From contig MHLY01000007.1 of the NCBI GenBank assembly GCA_001821455.1, forward strand, positions 68,579 to 88,421: DNA of 19,843 nucleotides, given 5' to 3'. Position numbers and translations under genes: made by a program. This document shows, piece after piece, positions 12,932 through 19,653 of the stretch (the first letter of the stretch is position 1; every line of letters begins with the position of its first letter). Below the pieces are notes generated by a model that ran no database searches, was not told the DNA's origin, and saw only the letters and a program-made list of their open reading frames with translations. Source of the stretch: Candidatus Nealsonbacteria bacterium RBG_13_42_11 (GTDB lineage Bacteria > Patescibacteriota > Minisyncoccia > Minisyncoccales > RBG-13-42-11).

Positions 12932-12984
12932 TTGACACCTACTTACTAATCCGCTATAATCTGCTATAGTTGATATAGCGGATT
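12932..12984 (+). promoter_or_regulatory. Consensus promoter with operator for the Fic gene
   Basis: Perfect TTGACA (12932-12937), 17-nt spacer and TATAAT (12955-12960). Perfect 11-bp arms AATCCGCTATA (12948-12958) and TATAGCGGATT (12974-12984) overlap the -10 box and the start region, with a further GCTATA half-site between. A DNA-binding protein at the repeat would block the promoter; the Fic protein's own winged helix is the natural candidate. Confidence 0.88.
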
Positions 12985-12990
12985 ACAACT

Positions 12991-14052
12991 ATGGCAAAAA
13001 ACAACAAATTAGACCGGCGACTTCAGCAGATACCGGCTGAAATCTGGTCAAAAATAACAAAAATTGATGAATTAAAAGGGCAGTGGATTGCCGGGGCTCG
13101 GCTTTCCCCTCAGGTTTTGGGCCGTCTTAAGCGGTCGGTTTTGATTACTTCAACCGGCGCTTCTACTCGTATTGAAGGCGCTAAGCTTTCCGATGAGGAT
13201 ATTGAGAAGCTAATGCGCGGTATTGATATTCAAAAGTTCACGGATCGCGACAAGCAGGAGGCGAAAGGATATTTTGAATTGCTTGAGAATGTTTTTAATT
13301 CCTGGAAATCACTCAAGTTTTCAGAAAACACTATCAAACATTTTCACAAAGAGCTTCTTAAGTACGTAAAAAAAGATGAACTTCACAGGGGCGATTATAA
13401 AAAAGAAGAAAATAAGGTGCATATGATTAACGCGGCCGGTGAGTCCATTGGCGTTCTTTTTGATACTACGCCGGCGTGTCTTACCCCTAAAAGAATGCAG
13501 GAATTAGTTGAATGGACGCAAGAAGCTATTGCTGAGAAAAAATATCATCCGCTTCTTATAGTGGGCAATTTTCTCGTTGAGTTTTTGCAGATTCATCCAT
13601 TTCAAGATGGCAACGGCCGGTTGTCGCGCGTTCTTACAAACCTCCTTTTGTTAAAAGAAGACTATTTGCATATGCCTTATGTTTCGCACGAGAAATTGGT
13701 TGAAGACAATAAGCCGGAATATTACCTCGCGCTTCGTAAAAGCCAAAAAACATTCTTATCCGACGACGGAACCATCGTTCCGTGGCTGGATTTCTTTTTA
13801 ATCATTTTCTTAAAACAATCAGAAATGGCTATTGACCTGCTTTCAAAAGAAAACATCGAGCGATTGCTCACCGAGAAACAGCTTGCTGTTTGGGATTACA
13901 TTCAAAAAGCTGATAGAGCCACGCCGCGAGAAATTTCTGAAAAAACAAAAGTCGCTTATCCTACTGTCAGGCAGGCAATTGATAAGTTAATGCGTTTCAG
14001 GAAGATTGAGCGAACCGGACAGGGTCGCTCAACAAGCTATAGGAAATTATGA
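12991..14052 (+). CDS. Fic family protein with C-terminal winged helix
   Basis: 353 residues. Fic enzymes transfer AMP (or another phosphate-containing group) from a nucleotide to a protein side chain. The signature HPFQDGNGR is complete at 202-210, with catalytic His202 and phosphate-binding Asn208/Arg210. An N-terminal inhibitory-helix motif STRIEG (58-63) fits the (S/T)xxxE(G/N) pattern of self-inhibited class II Fic proteins, Glu62 being the inhibitory residue. Residues 1-50 match the usual Fic N-terminal helix region. Residues about 285-350 form a winged helix: LTEKQLAVWDYIQ, then ATPREISEKTKVAYPTVRQAIDKLMRFRKIERTG. The promoter contains an 11-bp inverted repeat, so autoregulation is likely. 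The stop codon lies inside a REP-like palindrome. It is self-contained, needs no antitoxin gene, and sits in the cassette island. Confidence 0.92.
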   Translation: MAKNNKLDRRLQQIPAEIWSKITKIDELKGQWIAGARLSPQVLGRLKRSVLITSTGASTRIEGAKLSDEDIEKLMRGIDIQKFTDRDKQEAKGYFELLENVFNSWKSLKFSENTIKHFHKELLKYVKKDELHRGDYKKEENKVHMINAAGESIGVLFDTTPACLTPKRMQELVEWTQEAIAEKKYHPLLIVGNFLVEFLQIHPFQDGNGRLSRVLTNLLLLKEDYLHMPYVSHEKLVEDNKPEYYLALRKSQKTFLSDDGTIVPWLDFFLIIFLKQSEMAIDLLSKENIERLLTEKQLAVWDYIQKADRATPREISEKTKVAYPTVRQAIDKLMRFRKIERTGQGRSTSYRKL

Positions 14053-14093
14053 CCCATTCGATAAGCTCAGGGTCATGGTGAGCAAAGTCGAAT
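14050..14093 (+). repeat. REP-like palindrome overlapping the Fic stop codon
   Basis: TGACCC/GGGTCA stem (14050-14075) around ATTCGATAAGCTCA, then GGTGAGCAAAGTCGAAT. It resembles the common ACCCTTCGACAAGCTCAGGG intergenic repeat seen in many environmental genomes. The stem uses the TGA stop itself. Confidence 0.7.
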
Positions 14094-14106
14094 CTATGAA
14101 AATCAA

Positions 14107-14147
14107 AGTGGGCGGTGAAGAGAAACACTCTCGCCACTCCTTTTTAT
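14107..14147 (+). terminator. Terminator after the Fic gene
   Basis: AGTGGGCG... pairs with CGCCACT (one bulge), inner AGAG/CTCT, loop AAACA, followed by CCTTTTTATTT. Confidence 0.6.
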
Positions 14148-14150
14148 TTG

Positions 14151-14203
14151 CGCAATCCATATTTGAATTTTGGTTTACCCTGAACTTGCTGAAGGGCAAA
14201 AAT
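14151..14203 (+). repeat. Intergenic cassette repeat, copy 3 (with loop insertion)
   Basis: CGCAATCCATATTTGAATTT... with 23 nt (TTTACCCTGAACTTGCTGAAGGG) inserted after TTTTGG, then CAAAAATGGAGG. The insertion site and length equal copy 1. Confidence 0.85.
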
Positions 14204-14230
14204 GGAGGTAGGGTGAGGGTAGAAATAAAA

Positions 14231-14301
14231 AGTAGACAACTTGTTGACAACTTTTAATTTTTAGATTAGCATTAAGTTGTCAACCATTTTATGGATATTG
14301 A
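14231..14301 (+). promoter_or_regulatory. Promoter/operator of the GHKL-STAS gene
   Basis: TTGACA (14244-14249), 17-nt spacer, TAGCAT (14267-14272). Arms GTTGACAACTT (14243-14253)/AAGTTGTCAAC (14274-14284) are a perfect 11-bp inverted repeat covering both promoter boxes. An extra direct half-site GACAACTT lies at 14235-14242. ATG is at 14291, only about 7 nt beyond the right arm. Confidence 0.85.
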
Positions 14302-15325
14302 AAATCTCATCTTAAAAAAACTCAGAGAGAATAAAAAAATAAAAGCGACAGACATTGTTAAAGCCGCCGGTTTTTCGCGCGCTTACATAAATCGTTTTTT
14401 CCAAAAATTGAAGGACGAAGGTAAGATTATTTTGGTGGGAAAGGCAAATAAGGCCTGCTATGTGCTGGCTGACAAAAAAACCGTTTCGCGGGCAAAAAAC
14501 TCAATTTTAAGCATCAGGAAAATTTTGCAAAACAAAAATCTTTCCGAAGATCTGGTTTTGAATGAAATAAAACGGGATACGGGTATTTTCTTAAATTTGC
14601 CTAAAAACGTTTCTGATATTATTAGTTATTCTTTCAGCGAAATGCTGAATAACGCTATTGAGCACTCCCGTTCTCTAAAAATAGAAATTCAGATACAGCG
14701 CCAGGCCAGCCAAATTTCTTTTATTGTTAGAGATTGGGGAATCGGGATTTTTAACAATATAATGAGAAAAAGGAAATTAAAAGATGAATTTGAAGCAATC
14801 CAGGATTTATTAAAGGGAAAACAAACCACCCTGCCCAAAGAACACACGGGAGAAGGTGTTTTTTTCACCTCAAAAATCGCAGATTTATTGGTTATTCAAA
14901 GTTCCGCAAAAAAGCTGATATTCAACAATGTTTTAGACGATATATTCATAAGAGAAGCGAAGCAAACAAAAGGCACCAAGGTATCTTTTGCAATTTCGGT
15001 TAAATCAAAAACCGCGCTAAGCAATGTTTTTAAAAATTATTCGGAAGGAGCTTTTACTTTCAATAAAACAATCACCAGAGTTTCTCTTTATAAGTTAGAT
15101 TCTGTTTTTATTTCGCGCTCCCAGGCGAGAAGAATTTTAAGCGGCTTGGAAAAATTTAAAAAAATAGTATTGGATTTTAAGGGAGTGGATACGGTGGGGC
15201 AGGCTTTTGCCGACGAGATATTCCGCGTCTGGCAAAATCGCCACCCAGGCATCGGGATAGAACACATTAATACTAATGAAAATATCGCCTTTATGATAAA
15301 ACGAGCCAGCGCCAAAAGCAGATAG
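14291..15325 (+). CDS. wHTH-GHKL ATPase-STAS-like (DUF4325) regulator
   Basis: 344 residues, three modules. Winged/HTH DNA-binding domain (1-62): LRENKKIKATDIVKAAGFSRAYINRFFQKLKDEGKI. GHKL/HATPase_c domain (about 85-235): N box SEMLNNAIEHS (Glu117, Asn121), G1 box RDWGIGIF (Asp148), lid/G2 box HTGEGVFFTSKIADLL (186-200); these resemble anti-sigma kinases such as SpoIIAB/RsbW. STAS-like DUF4325 domain (about 270-335): FISRSQARRILSGLEKFKKIVLDFKGVDTVGQAFADEIFRVW. In effect a transcription factor, an anti-sigma-type ATPase and its STAS partner are fused in one chain. ATP binding is expected; ligand and targets are unknown. The promoter is covered by an inverted repeat, so autoregulation is probable. 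The last codons (AKSR-stop) are supplied by the downstream repeat. No phosphatase or sigma partner is adjacent. Confidence 0.88.
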   Translation: MDIENLILKKLRENKKIKATDIVKAAGFSRAYINRFFQKLKDEGKIILVGKANKACYVLADKKTVSRAKNSILSIRKILQNKNLSEDLVLNEIKRDTGIFLNLPKNVSDIISYSFSEMLNNAIEHSRSLKIEIQIQRQASQISFIVRDWGIGIFNNIMRKRKLKDEFEAIQDLLKGKQTTLPKEHTGEGVFFTSKIADLLVIQSSAKKLIFNNVLDDIFIREAKQTKGTKVSFAISVKSKTALSNVFKNYSEGAFTFNKTITRVSLYKLDSVFISRSQARRILSGLEKFKKIVLDFKGVDTVGQAFADEIFRVWQNRHPGIGIEHINTNENIAFMIKRASAKSR

Positions 15326-15410
15326 GCCAAGAAAGAAATTAAAGCCCTGTTAAAGGGCTTTTTTGTTTTAAGTCGCCTAATCCATATTTGAATTTTGGCA
15401 AAAATGGAAG
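15308..15410 (+). repeat. Intergenic cassette repeat, copy 4, long form
   Basis: About 100 nt nearly identical to 16853-16953. It contains the block GCCAAAAGCAGATAG (which encodes the end of the GHKL-STAS protein), a terminator AAAGCCCT/AGGGC with T6 (15341-15364), GTCGCCTAATCCATATTTG, and the core ATTTTGGCAAAAATGGAAG. Confidence 0.9.
15341..15364 (+). terminator. Terminator of the GHKL-STAS gene (inside the repeat)
   Basis: AAAGCCCT/AGGGCTTT with loop GTTAA and T6. The same hairpin occurs at 12686 and 16885. Confidence 0.85.
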
Positions 15411-15453
15411 CCTACCCTGAATGCCCTGAAGGGGCAGAGTGGAAGAAAAGGAC

Positions 15454-15500
15454 TTGACAGATTTGTATCATTTTGGTAAATTAGCATAAAAGGCTAATTT
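15454..15500 (+). promoter_or_regulatory. Promoter/operator of the AbiE pair
   Basis: TTGACA (15454-15459), 17-nt spacer, TAAATT (15477-15482). Perfect 8-bp arms AAATTAGC (15478-15485)/GCTAATTT (15493-15500) overlap the -10 box and end one base before ATG 15502. This is a typical self-repressed toxin-antitoxin layout; the transcript would be nearly leaderless. Confidence 0.82.
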
Positions 15501-15501
15501 T

Positions 15502-16086
15502 ATGAAATGGATAGATTTTGAGCGAGAAATAAAGGCAAAAAACATCATGCTATTTACTCCGCTTGATGTTCAAAGATTTTTAGGTAGAACAAAAATCGCT
15601 ACCCGGTTTTTAATTCACCGCCTTAAAAAACAGGGATACATCATTAGTCTTAAGCGGGGACTTTATCAATTATCTGATGCACATGTTTCGGATCTTTATC
15701 TGGCAAACAGATTATATGAGCCTTCGTATGTTTCTTTGGAGTTTGCGCTTTCTTATCATCGTGTAATTCCGGAAACAGTTTATGGAATCACTTCCGTGAC
15801 AACAAAAGCGACTCGCCGTTTTTCCGCATTAGGAAAATCATTTACTTATCGCAGTATAAAAAAAGGGGCCTTTACCGGTTATGTTTCAAAAAAAGAGGGT
15901 AATTATAATTATTTAATCGCCGAGCCGGAAAAAGCCTTTGTTGACTTAAATTATTTTAGATTAATCAATAAACAAAAGCCTCTTAGCCGTTTTAATAAAG
16001 AGAGGATTAACACATCAAAAGCGATTCGTTACGCCAAATTATTTAACAATAAATTAATCAGTATCATAAAAACTACACTTCAATGA
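15502..16086 (+). CDS. abiEi: AbiEi-type antitoxin / transcriptional regulator
   Basis: 194 residues. N-terminal winged helix (about 15-60): LFTPLDVQRFLGRTKIATRFLIHRLKKQGYIISLKRGLYQL, the AbiEi_4-like pattern ending in a 'KRGLY' wing. The C-terminal antitoxin domain (65-194) has the recurring YVSLEFALSYHRVIPETVYGITSVTTKATR block, then TYRSIKKGAFTGY and AEPEKAFVDLNYF. In type IV systems AbiEi represses the operon by binding inverted repeats and counters the AbiEii toxin without directly binding it. The 8-bp inverted repeat in the promoter fits this. Its stop codon overlaps the start of the toxin gene (ATGA). Confidence 0.9.
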   Translation: MKWIDFEREIKAKNIMLFTPLDVQRFLGRTKIATRFLIHRLKKQGYIISLKRGLYQLSDAHVSDLYLANRLYEPSYVSLEFALSYHRVIPETVYGITSVTTKATRRFSALGKSFTYRSIKKGAFTGYVSKKEGNYNYLIAEPEKAFVDLNYFRLINKQKPLSRFNKERINTSKAIRYAKLFNNKLISIIKTTLQ

Positions 16087-16841
16087 TTGCCCAGGAAACA
16101 ATTCAAAAATTAGCTACTCAACGTCAAACCAGCGAATTCCCCAATGTTGTTCGCGAATATTTTCAGCATCTTTTTCTGTCTCAACTCTACAGAATAGAGG
16201 GGGCCGAAAATATCCTTTTTAAAGGAGGGACGGCCTTAAGGATAATTTATGGCAGCCCGCGTTTTTCGGAAGATTTAGACTTCTCAATTTTTAATATAGA
16301 GCAATATCAGCAAGAAAAATTTATTGAGGATATCTTCGCTAAGGTTTTGGTTGAGATTGAAAGAAGTGGCATTAAAGTAGAGCTTGGACCGAAACCGGGC
16401 TCAACAAAAGAAGGATATTATGGCGAGGCCACATTTAAAATTTATGATTATCCTTCTGTCGTTGTATCAATCAATGTTTCTTCGCGAAACAGCCAGGATA
16501 TTAAAGGAGAAGTTGATAGTATTTCCAGTGATTTCGTTCCTACTTATAATGTTTTCCATTTACCGCAAGAAAAACTGGTTGAAGAGAAAATAGAAGCATT
16601 ATTAGAGCGGAAAAAAGCCCGTGATTTTTACGATTTATATTTTATTATGCGGAAAGGTTTTTTAATATTAGAGCAAAAAAAACGATTGAATAGCTCGAAA
16701 GATGAAATTATAAAAAATGCAGGGAACATAGATTTCAGCAGTGAATTACTTGCGCTCTTACCCCAAGATCAGCAAGCAATTATAAAAGATTTTAAAAACA
16801 ATCTTTTTAACGAACTTAATCGTCAATTGAGTGGTATATGA
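16083..16841 (+). CDS. abiEii: AbiEii-type nucleotidyltransferase toxin
   Basis: 252 residues of the AbiEii/DUF1814 nucleotidyltransferase family, the toxin of type IV toxin-antitoxin/abortive-infection systems. Known members modify tRNA acceptor ends or similar targets. Catalytic motifs: LFKGGTALRIIYG (45-57) gives the Gly-Gly-Thr motif, and SPRFSEDLDFSIF (58-70) gives the metal-binding Asp64 and Asp66. A downstream conserved segment, EEKIEALLERKKARDFYDLYFIM, corresponds to motifs III-IV. The length is close to the usual 250-300. It overlaps the antitoxin gene by 4 nt (ATGA), so translation is probably coupled. The reading frame is complete, with all catalytic residues, so the pair looks active. 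A second ATGA overlap at its 3' end opens a 19-codon frame inside the downstream repeat. Confidence 0.92.
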   Translation: MIAQETIQKLATQRQTSEFPNVVREYFQHLFLSQLYRIEGAENILFKGGTALRIIYGSPRFSEDLDFSIFNIEQYQQEKFIEDIFAKVLVEIERSGIKVELGPKPGSTKEGYYGEATFKIYDYPSVVVSINVSSRNSQDIKGEVDSISSDFVPTYNVFHLPQEKLVEEKIEALLERKKARDFYDLYFIMRKGFLILEQKKRLNSSKDEIIKNAGNIDFSSELLALLPQDQQAIIKDFKNNLFNELNRQLSGI

Positions 16842-16852
16842 AGCTAAAATCT

Positions 16853-16953
16853 CTGCCAAAAGCAGATAGATCAAGAAAGAAATTAAAGCCCTGTTAGAGG
16901 GCTTTTCTGTTTTAAGTCGCCTAATCCATATTTGAATTTTGGCAAAAATGGAG
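16853..16953 (+). repeat. Intergenic cassette repeat, copy 5, long form
   Basis: About 100 nt matching 15308-15410 with only scattered substitutions (GGCC to GATC, AAAG to GAGG near the loop, TTTTG to TCTG). It begins with GCCAAAAGCAGATAG, includes the AAAGCCCT terminator, GTCGCCTAATCC, and ends with the ATTTTGGCAAAAATGG core. Confidence 0.9.
16885..16906 (+). terminator. Terminator of the AbiE operon (inside the repeat)
   Basis: AAAGCCCT/AGGGCTTTT with loop GTTAG. Confidence 0.8.
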
Positions 16954-16973
16954 GCATTGTGGATAACTTCGCG

Positions 16974-17003
16974 TTGACACCCGACCAATTGGTCGGGTAT
17001 TAT
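16974..17003 (+). promoter_or_regulatory. Promoter with 20-bp perfect palindrome (LexA-like operator)
   Basis: TTGACA (16974-16979), then a perfect palindrome ACCCGACCAATTGGTCGGGT (16979-16998) filling the spacer, then TATTAT (16998-17003; 18-nt spacing). A TATAAT at 17006 is too close to ATG 17015 to serve as -10. The palindrome is the presumed binding site of the LexA-like repressor encoded immediately downstream. Confidence 0.85.
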
Positions 17004-17014
17004 TATATAATACT

Positions 17015-17677
17015 ATGAAAAATGACGTTATAACAAAAAGACAAAAAGAGTTGCTCTCGATCATCTACGAATATATAAAAGACACTGGCTATCCGCCAAC
17101 CTTTGAGGAAATGCGCGAAAGATTAGATGTTTCATCAAATCAATCAATTATCGATCTTCTAGAAAAGATAAAAAATAAAGGGTTAATTAAAAGAGAAGAA
17201 GGTCCTCGCAGTATTGTTATTTTACCTTTAGGTTATGAAATTATTAACAAACCACAACTTGTAAATTTCCTTGGTATAGCTAGCGCTGGAGCGCCGATTG
17301 AAGCGATAGAGGTACAGGGAGAATGGAAAACTATTTCTTCAGATATCGGTGGAGATAAATTAGAACAATTAGAAGACAACATTTTTCTTTTAAAAATTTC
17401 TGGAGATTCAATGATTAACGCCGGAATCAACGATGGAGATATTGTTTTGGTTAAATCGCAAAAAGAATTTATTTCAGGAGATATAGTTTATGCTCAAGTT
17501 GGCGATTCTTCTACCATAAAGCGTTTCGTAAAACGTTTTGTTTCCGATGATAAACCGCCGTACGTTTATTTAAAACCAGAAAATCCGAAATACGAAAATA
17601 TCCTTTTTACTGATGAAACAAAAATATTAGGAAAGGTCATTTCCATTTTAAAAAATAATTATTGGAAAACAATTTAA
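17015..17677 (+). CDS. LexA-like S24 family self-cleaving repressor
   Basis: 220 residues. LexA N-terminal winged helix (4-70): TKRQKELLSIIYEYIKDTGYPPTFEEMRERLDVSSNQSIIDLL. Cleavage site Ala91-Gly92 in GIASAGAP; catalytic Ser132 in KISGDSMINAGINDGD; catalytic Lys169 in SSTIKRFVKR. All elements of a DNA-damage-inducible, RecA-stimulated self-cleaving repressor are present, and the length is normal. It starts 17 nt after a 20-bp palindrome set between -35 and -10 and is 7 nt upstream of the nuclease-methyltransferase gene. It therefore probably controls its own operon rather than, or in addition to, a genome-wide SOS regulon. It could be the chromosomal lexA; its position inside an accessory island argues for a dedicated copy. 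Confidence 0.9.
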   Translation: MKNDVITKRQKELLSIIYEYIKDTGYPPTFEEMRERLDVSSNQSIIDLLEKIKNKGLIKREEGPRSIVILPLGYEIINKPQLVNFLGIASAGAPIEAIEVQGEWKTISSDIGGDKLEQLEDNIFLLKISGDSMINAGINDGDIVLVKSQKEFISGDIVYAQVGDSSTIKRFVKRFVSDDKPPYVYLKPENPKYENILFTDETKILGKVISILKNNYWKTI

Positions 17678-17684
17678 TTTTAAT

Positions 17685-19643
17685 ATGCCAACAAAGAAAC
17701 TAAACAAATCAAGAGAAGTTATAGAAAAAATATTTGGTTTGCCAGATATAATTTATGGGCTTAAAGAATTTGGCGGAATTGATTTATACGAAATTTTAGA
17801 AATTACCGAAGAAGAAAAAGGAAGATTTTATGTTAAAGATTTAAAATCTGGCAAAGAAAAATTTGTTTACGACGAAGAAAAGCAAACCAGTAAACCCGAA
17901 GAAATAATCCGCCAGCTGTGGCTTTATAAGTTAAATAATTTTTATAAATATCCTCTTGACCGTATTGAAACAGAAAAAAGCGTTCATTTTGGTAGAGAAA
18001 TCCACGCAAAAGCTGCAGACATAGTTGTTTATAAAAAAGACAAAATCACTCCTTATATTATTATTGAAGTCAAAAGTCCCACTGAAAGTAAGGGTATTGA
18101 ACAATTAAAAAGTTATTTAAGTTCCGAAGGATCAGAAATCGGCGTTTGGTCCAATGGAATCAAAAGAATTATTTTATACAGGCCATATCCAAAAGAATTT
18201 GAAGATACATTACCAGATTTACCATCGGCCGATAAAACAATCGACGATTTATTAGAAGCTAAAAAGACTCTTTTTGAATATACTGATACGAAAGTTGATT
18301 TAAAAGAAATTATTAAATCAATGGAGGAATTAGTTCTTGCGAACGCTGGAGTAGATGTTTTTAATGAGGTTTTTAAACTAATCTATGCCAAACTTTATGA
18401 TGAAAATGAAGCTAAAATAAGTCGAGAAGGAAACGAAATATTATTTAGAAAATATAAAGATCCTAATAGAACTTATGAAGTTATAAATGATCTTTTTAAA
18501 CACGCTATTAAAAAATGGCCAAGCGTATTTTACGAACAAGAAAATATAAGATTATCACCCGAACATCTTTCTATTGTCGTTGGAGAATTAGAAAAGGCGC
18601 GACTTTTCGGCTCGGATTTATCAATTATTGATGAAGCTTTCGAATATCTAATTCCAGAGGTCGCCAAAAGTAAAAAGGGTCAATATTTTACCCCTCGCCA
18701 TGCTATTTCTATGGCTGTGAAAATGTTGAATCCAAAGCCGAACGAATATGTTATAGATCCAGCCGCGGGCTCCGGAGGTTTTTTAATAAATACAATGTAT
18801 TGGGTGAGAAACAATCATTTTCATGAATCTGATGAAGCAATGAAAGAATATGTAAAAGAATACATTTGGGGAATTGATTTTGCCGAAGAAATCTCAAAAG
18901 TTTCTCGAGCATTAATGCTTATTGCTGGAGATGGCCGTTCGCATATGTTTCGAATTAATACCTTAGACCCTAGAGAATGGCAAGGCGAAGACCAAGATTT
19001 ATTAAATGCTCGCGCTGAATTAAAAAAACGACTTCTAAATCTAGAAAACTCTGTAGAAAATATTGATAACCAAAAAACATTCCATTATTTCAATTTCGAT
19101 GTCTTACTTACAAATCCTCCTTTTGCTGGAGAAATAAAAGATCAGGGAATTTTACGCCAATATTTTTTTGGTAAGAAAAATAGTAGATTAGTTAATAAAA
19201 TTGAACGTCACATTCTTTTTATAGAAAGGACTTTAGATATGTTACGACCAGGCGGAAAAATGGCGATTGTTTTACCACAAGGAGTTTTAAACAATACGAA
19301 TATGGAATATGTCAGGCATTATCTTTTTGATAAAGCTAGAATTTTAGCAGTCGTCGGATTACATGGAAATACTTTTAAACCTCATACTGGAACAAAAACC
19401 AGTGTTTTATTTTTACAAAAATGGTCAGAAAAAGAAAAACCATTAAAGGATTACCCAATTTTTATGGCAGTTTCAAAAAAATCTGGAAAAGATAACTCTG
19501 GAGATTATGTTTACAAAAAAGACGCAAACGGAAATCACGTCCACGACACTAAAGGCCGGAAAGTTTTAGACCACGATTTAGACGAAATCGCCGAAGAGTT
19601 TATTAAATTCGCCAAAGAACAAAAATTTAATTTTTGGAAATAG
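17685..19643 (+). CDS. Nuclease (HsdR-N-like)-N6-adenine methyltransferase fusion
   Basis: 652 residues. Residues about 70-165 form a PD-(D/E)xK fold as in the HsdR N-terminus: FGREIHAKAADIVVY (Asp112), YIIIEVKSPTES (Glu128, Lys130), then GIEQLKSYL (Gln140-x3-Tyr144, the QxxxY motif of HsdR/RecB-like nucleases). Residues about 310-600 are an HsdM-type methyltransferase: KKGQYFTPRHAI (331-341), SAM motif I DPAAGSGGFLI (358-368), catalytic LTNPPF (475-480), then LRPGGKMAIVLPQGVL. There is no helicase and no obvious target-recognition domain. A specificity subunit would have to lie downstream, beyond the window. It is 7 nt after the LexA-like gene, so co-regulated. The nuclease part may restrict, or may be a DNA-binding relic. 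Confidence 0.88.
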   Translation: MPTKKLNKSREVIEKIFGLPDIIYGLKEFGGIDLYEILEITEEEKGRFYVKDLKSGKEKFVYDEEKQTSKPEEIIRQLWLYKLNNFYKYPLDRIETEKSVHFGREIHAKAADIVVYKKDKITPYIIIEVKSPTESKGIEQLKSYLSSEGSEIGVWSNGIKRIILYRPYPKEFEDTLPDLPSADKTIDDLLEAKKTLFEYTDTKVDLKEIIKSMEELVLANAGVDVFNEVFKLIYAKLYDENEAKISREGNEILFRKYKDPNRTYEVINDLFKHAIKKWPSVFYEQENIRLSPEHLSIVVGELEKARLFGSDLSIIDEAFEYLIPEVAKSKKGQYFTPRHAISMAVKMLNPKPNEYVIDPAAGSGGFLINTMYWVRNNHFHESDEAMKEYVKEYIWGIDFAEEISKVSRALMLIAGDGRSHMFRINTLDPREWQGEDQDLLNARAELKKRLLNLENSVENIDNQKTFHYFNFDVLLTNPPFAGEIKDQGILRQYFFGKKNSRLVNKIERHILFIERTLDMLRPGGKMAIVLPQGVLNNTNMEYVRHYLFDKARILAVVGLHGNTFKPHTGTKTSVLFLQKWSEKEKPLKDYPIFMAVSKKSGKDNSGDYVYKKDANGNHVHDTKGRKVLDHDLDEIAEEFIKFAKEQKFNFWK

Positions 19644-19653
19644 AGATAAATAT

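Noticed and set aside
14006..14257. 83-residue ORF after the Fic gene
   Set aside because: It overlaps the Fic end in another frame and reads through the REP palindrome, terminator and cassette repeat.
11889..16953. CRISPR array
   Set aside because: The repeats are spaced 0.8-1.5 kb apart with full genes between them; there are no short regular spacers and no cas genes.
11889..16953. True integron
   Set aside because: There is no integrase or attI in the window, and each gene has its own promoter and terminator, unlike promoterless integron cassettes. Only a cassette-like description is kept.
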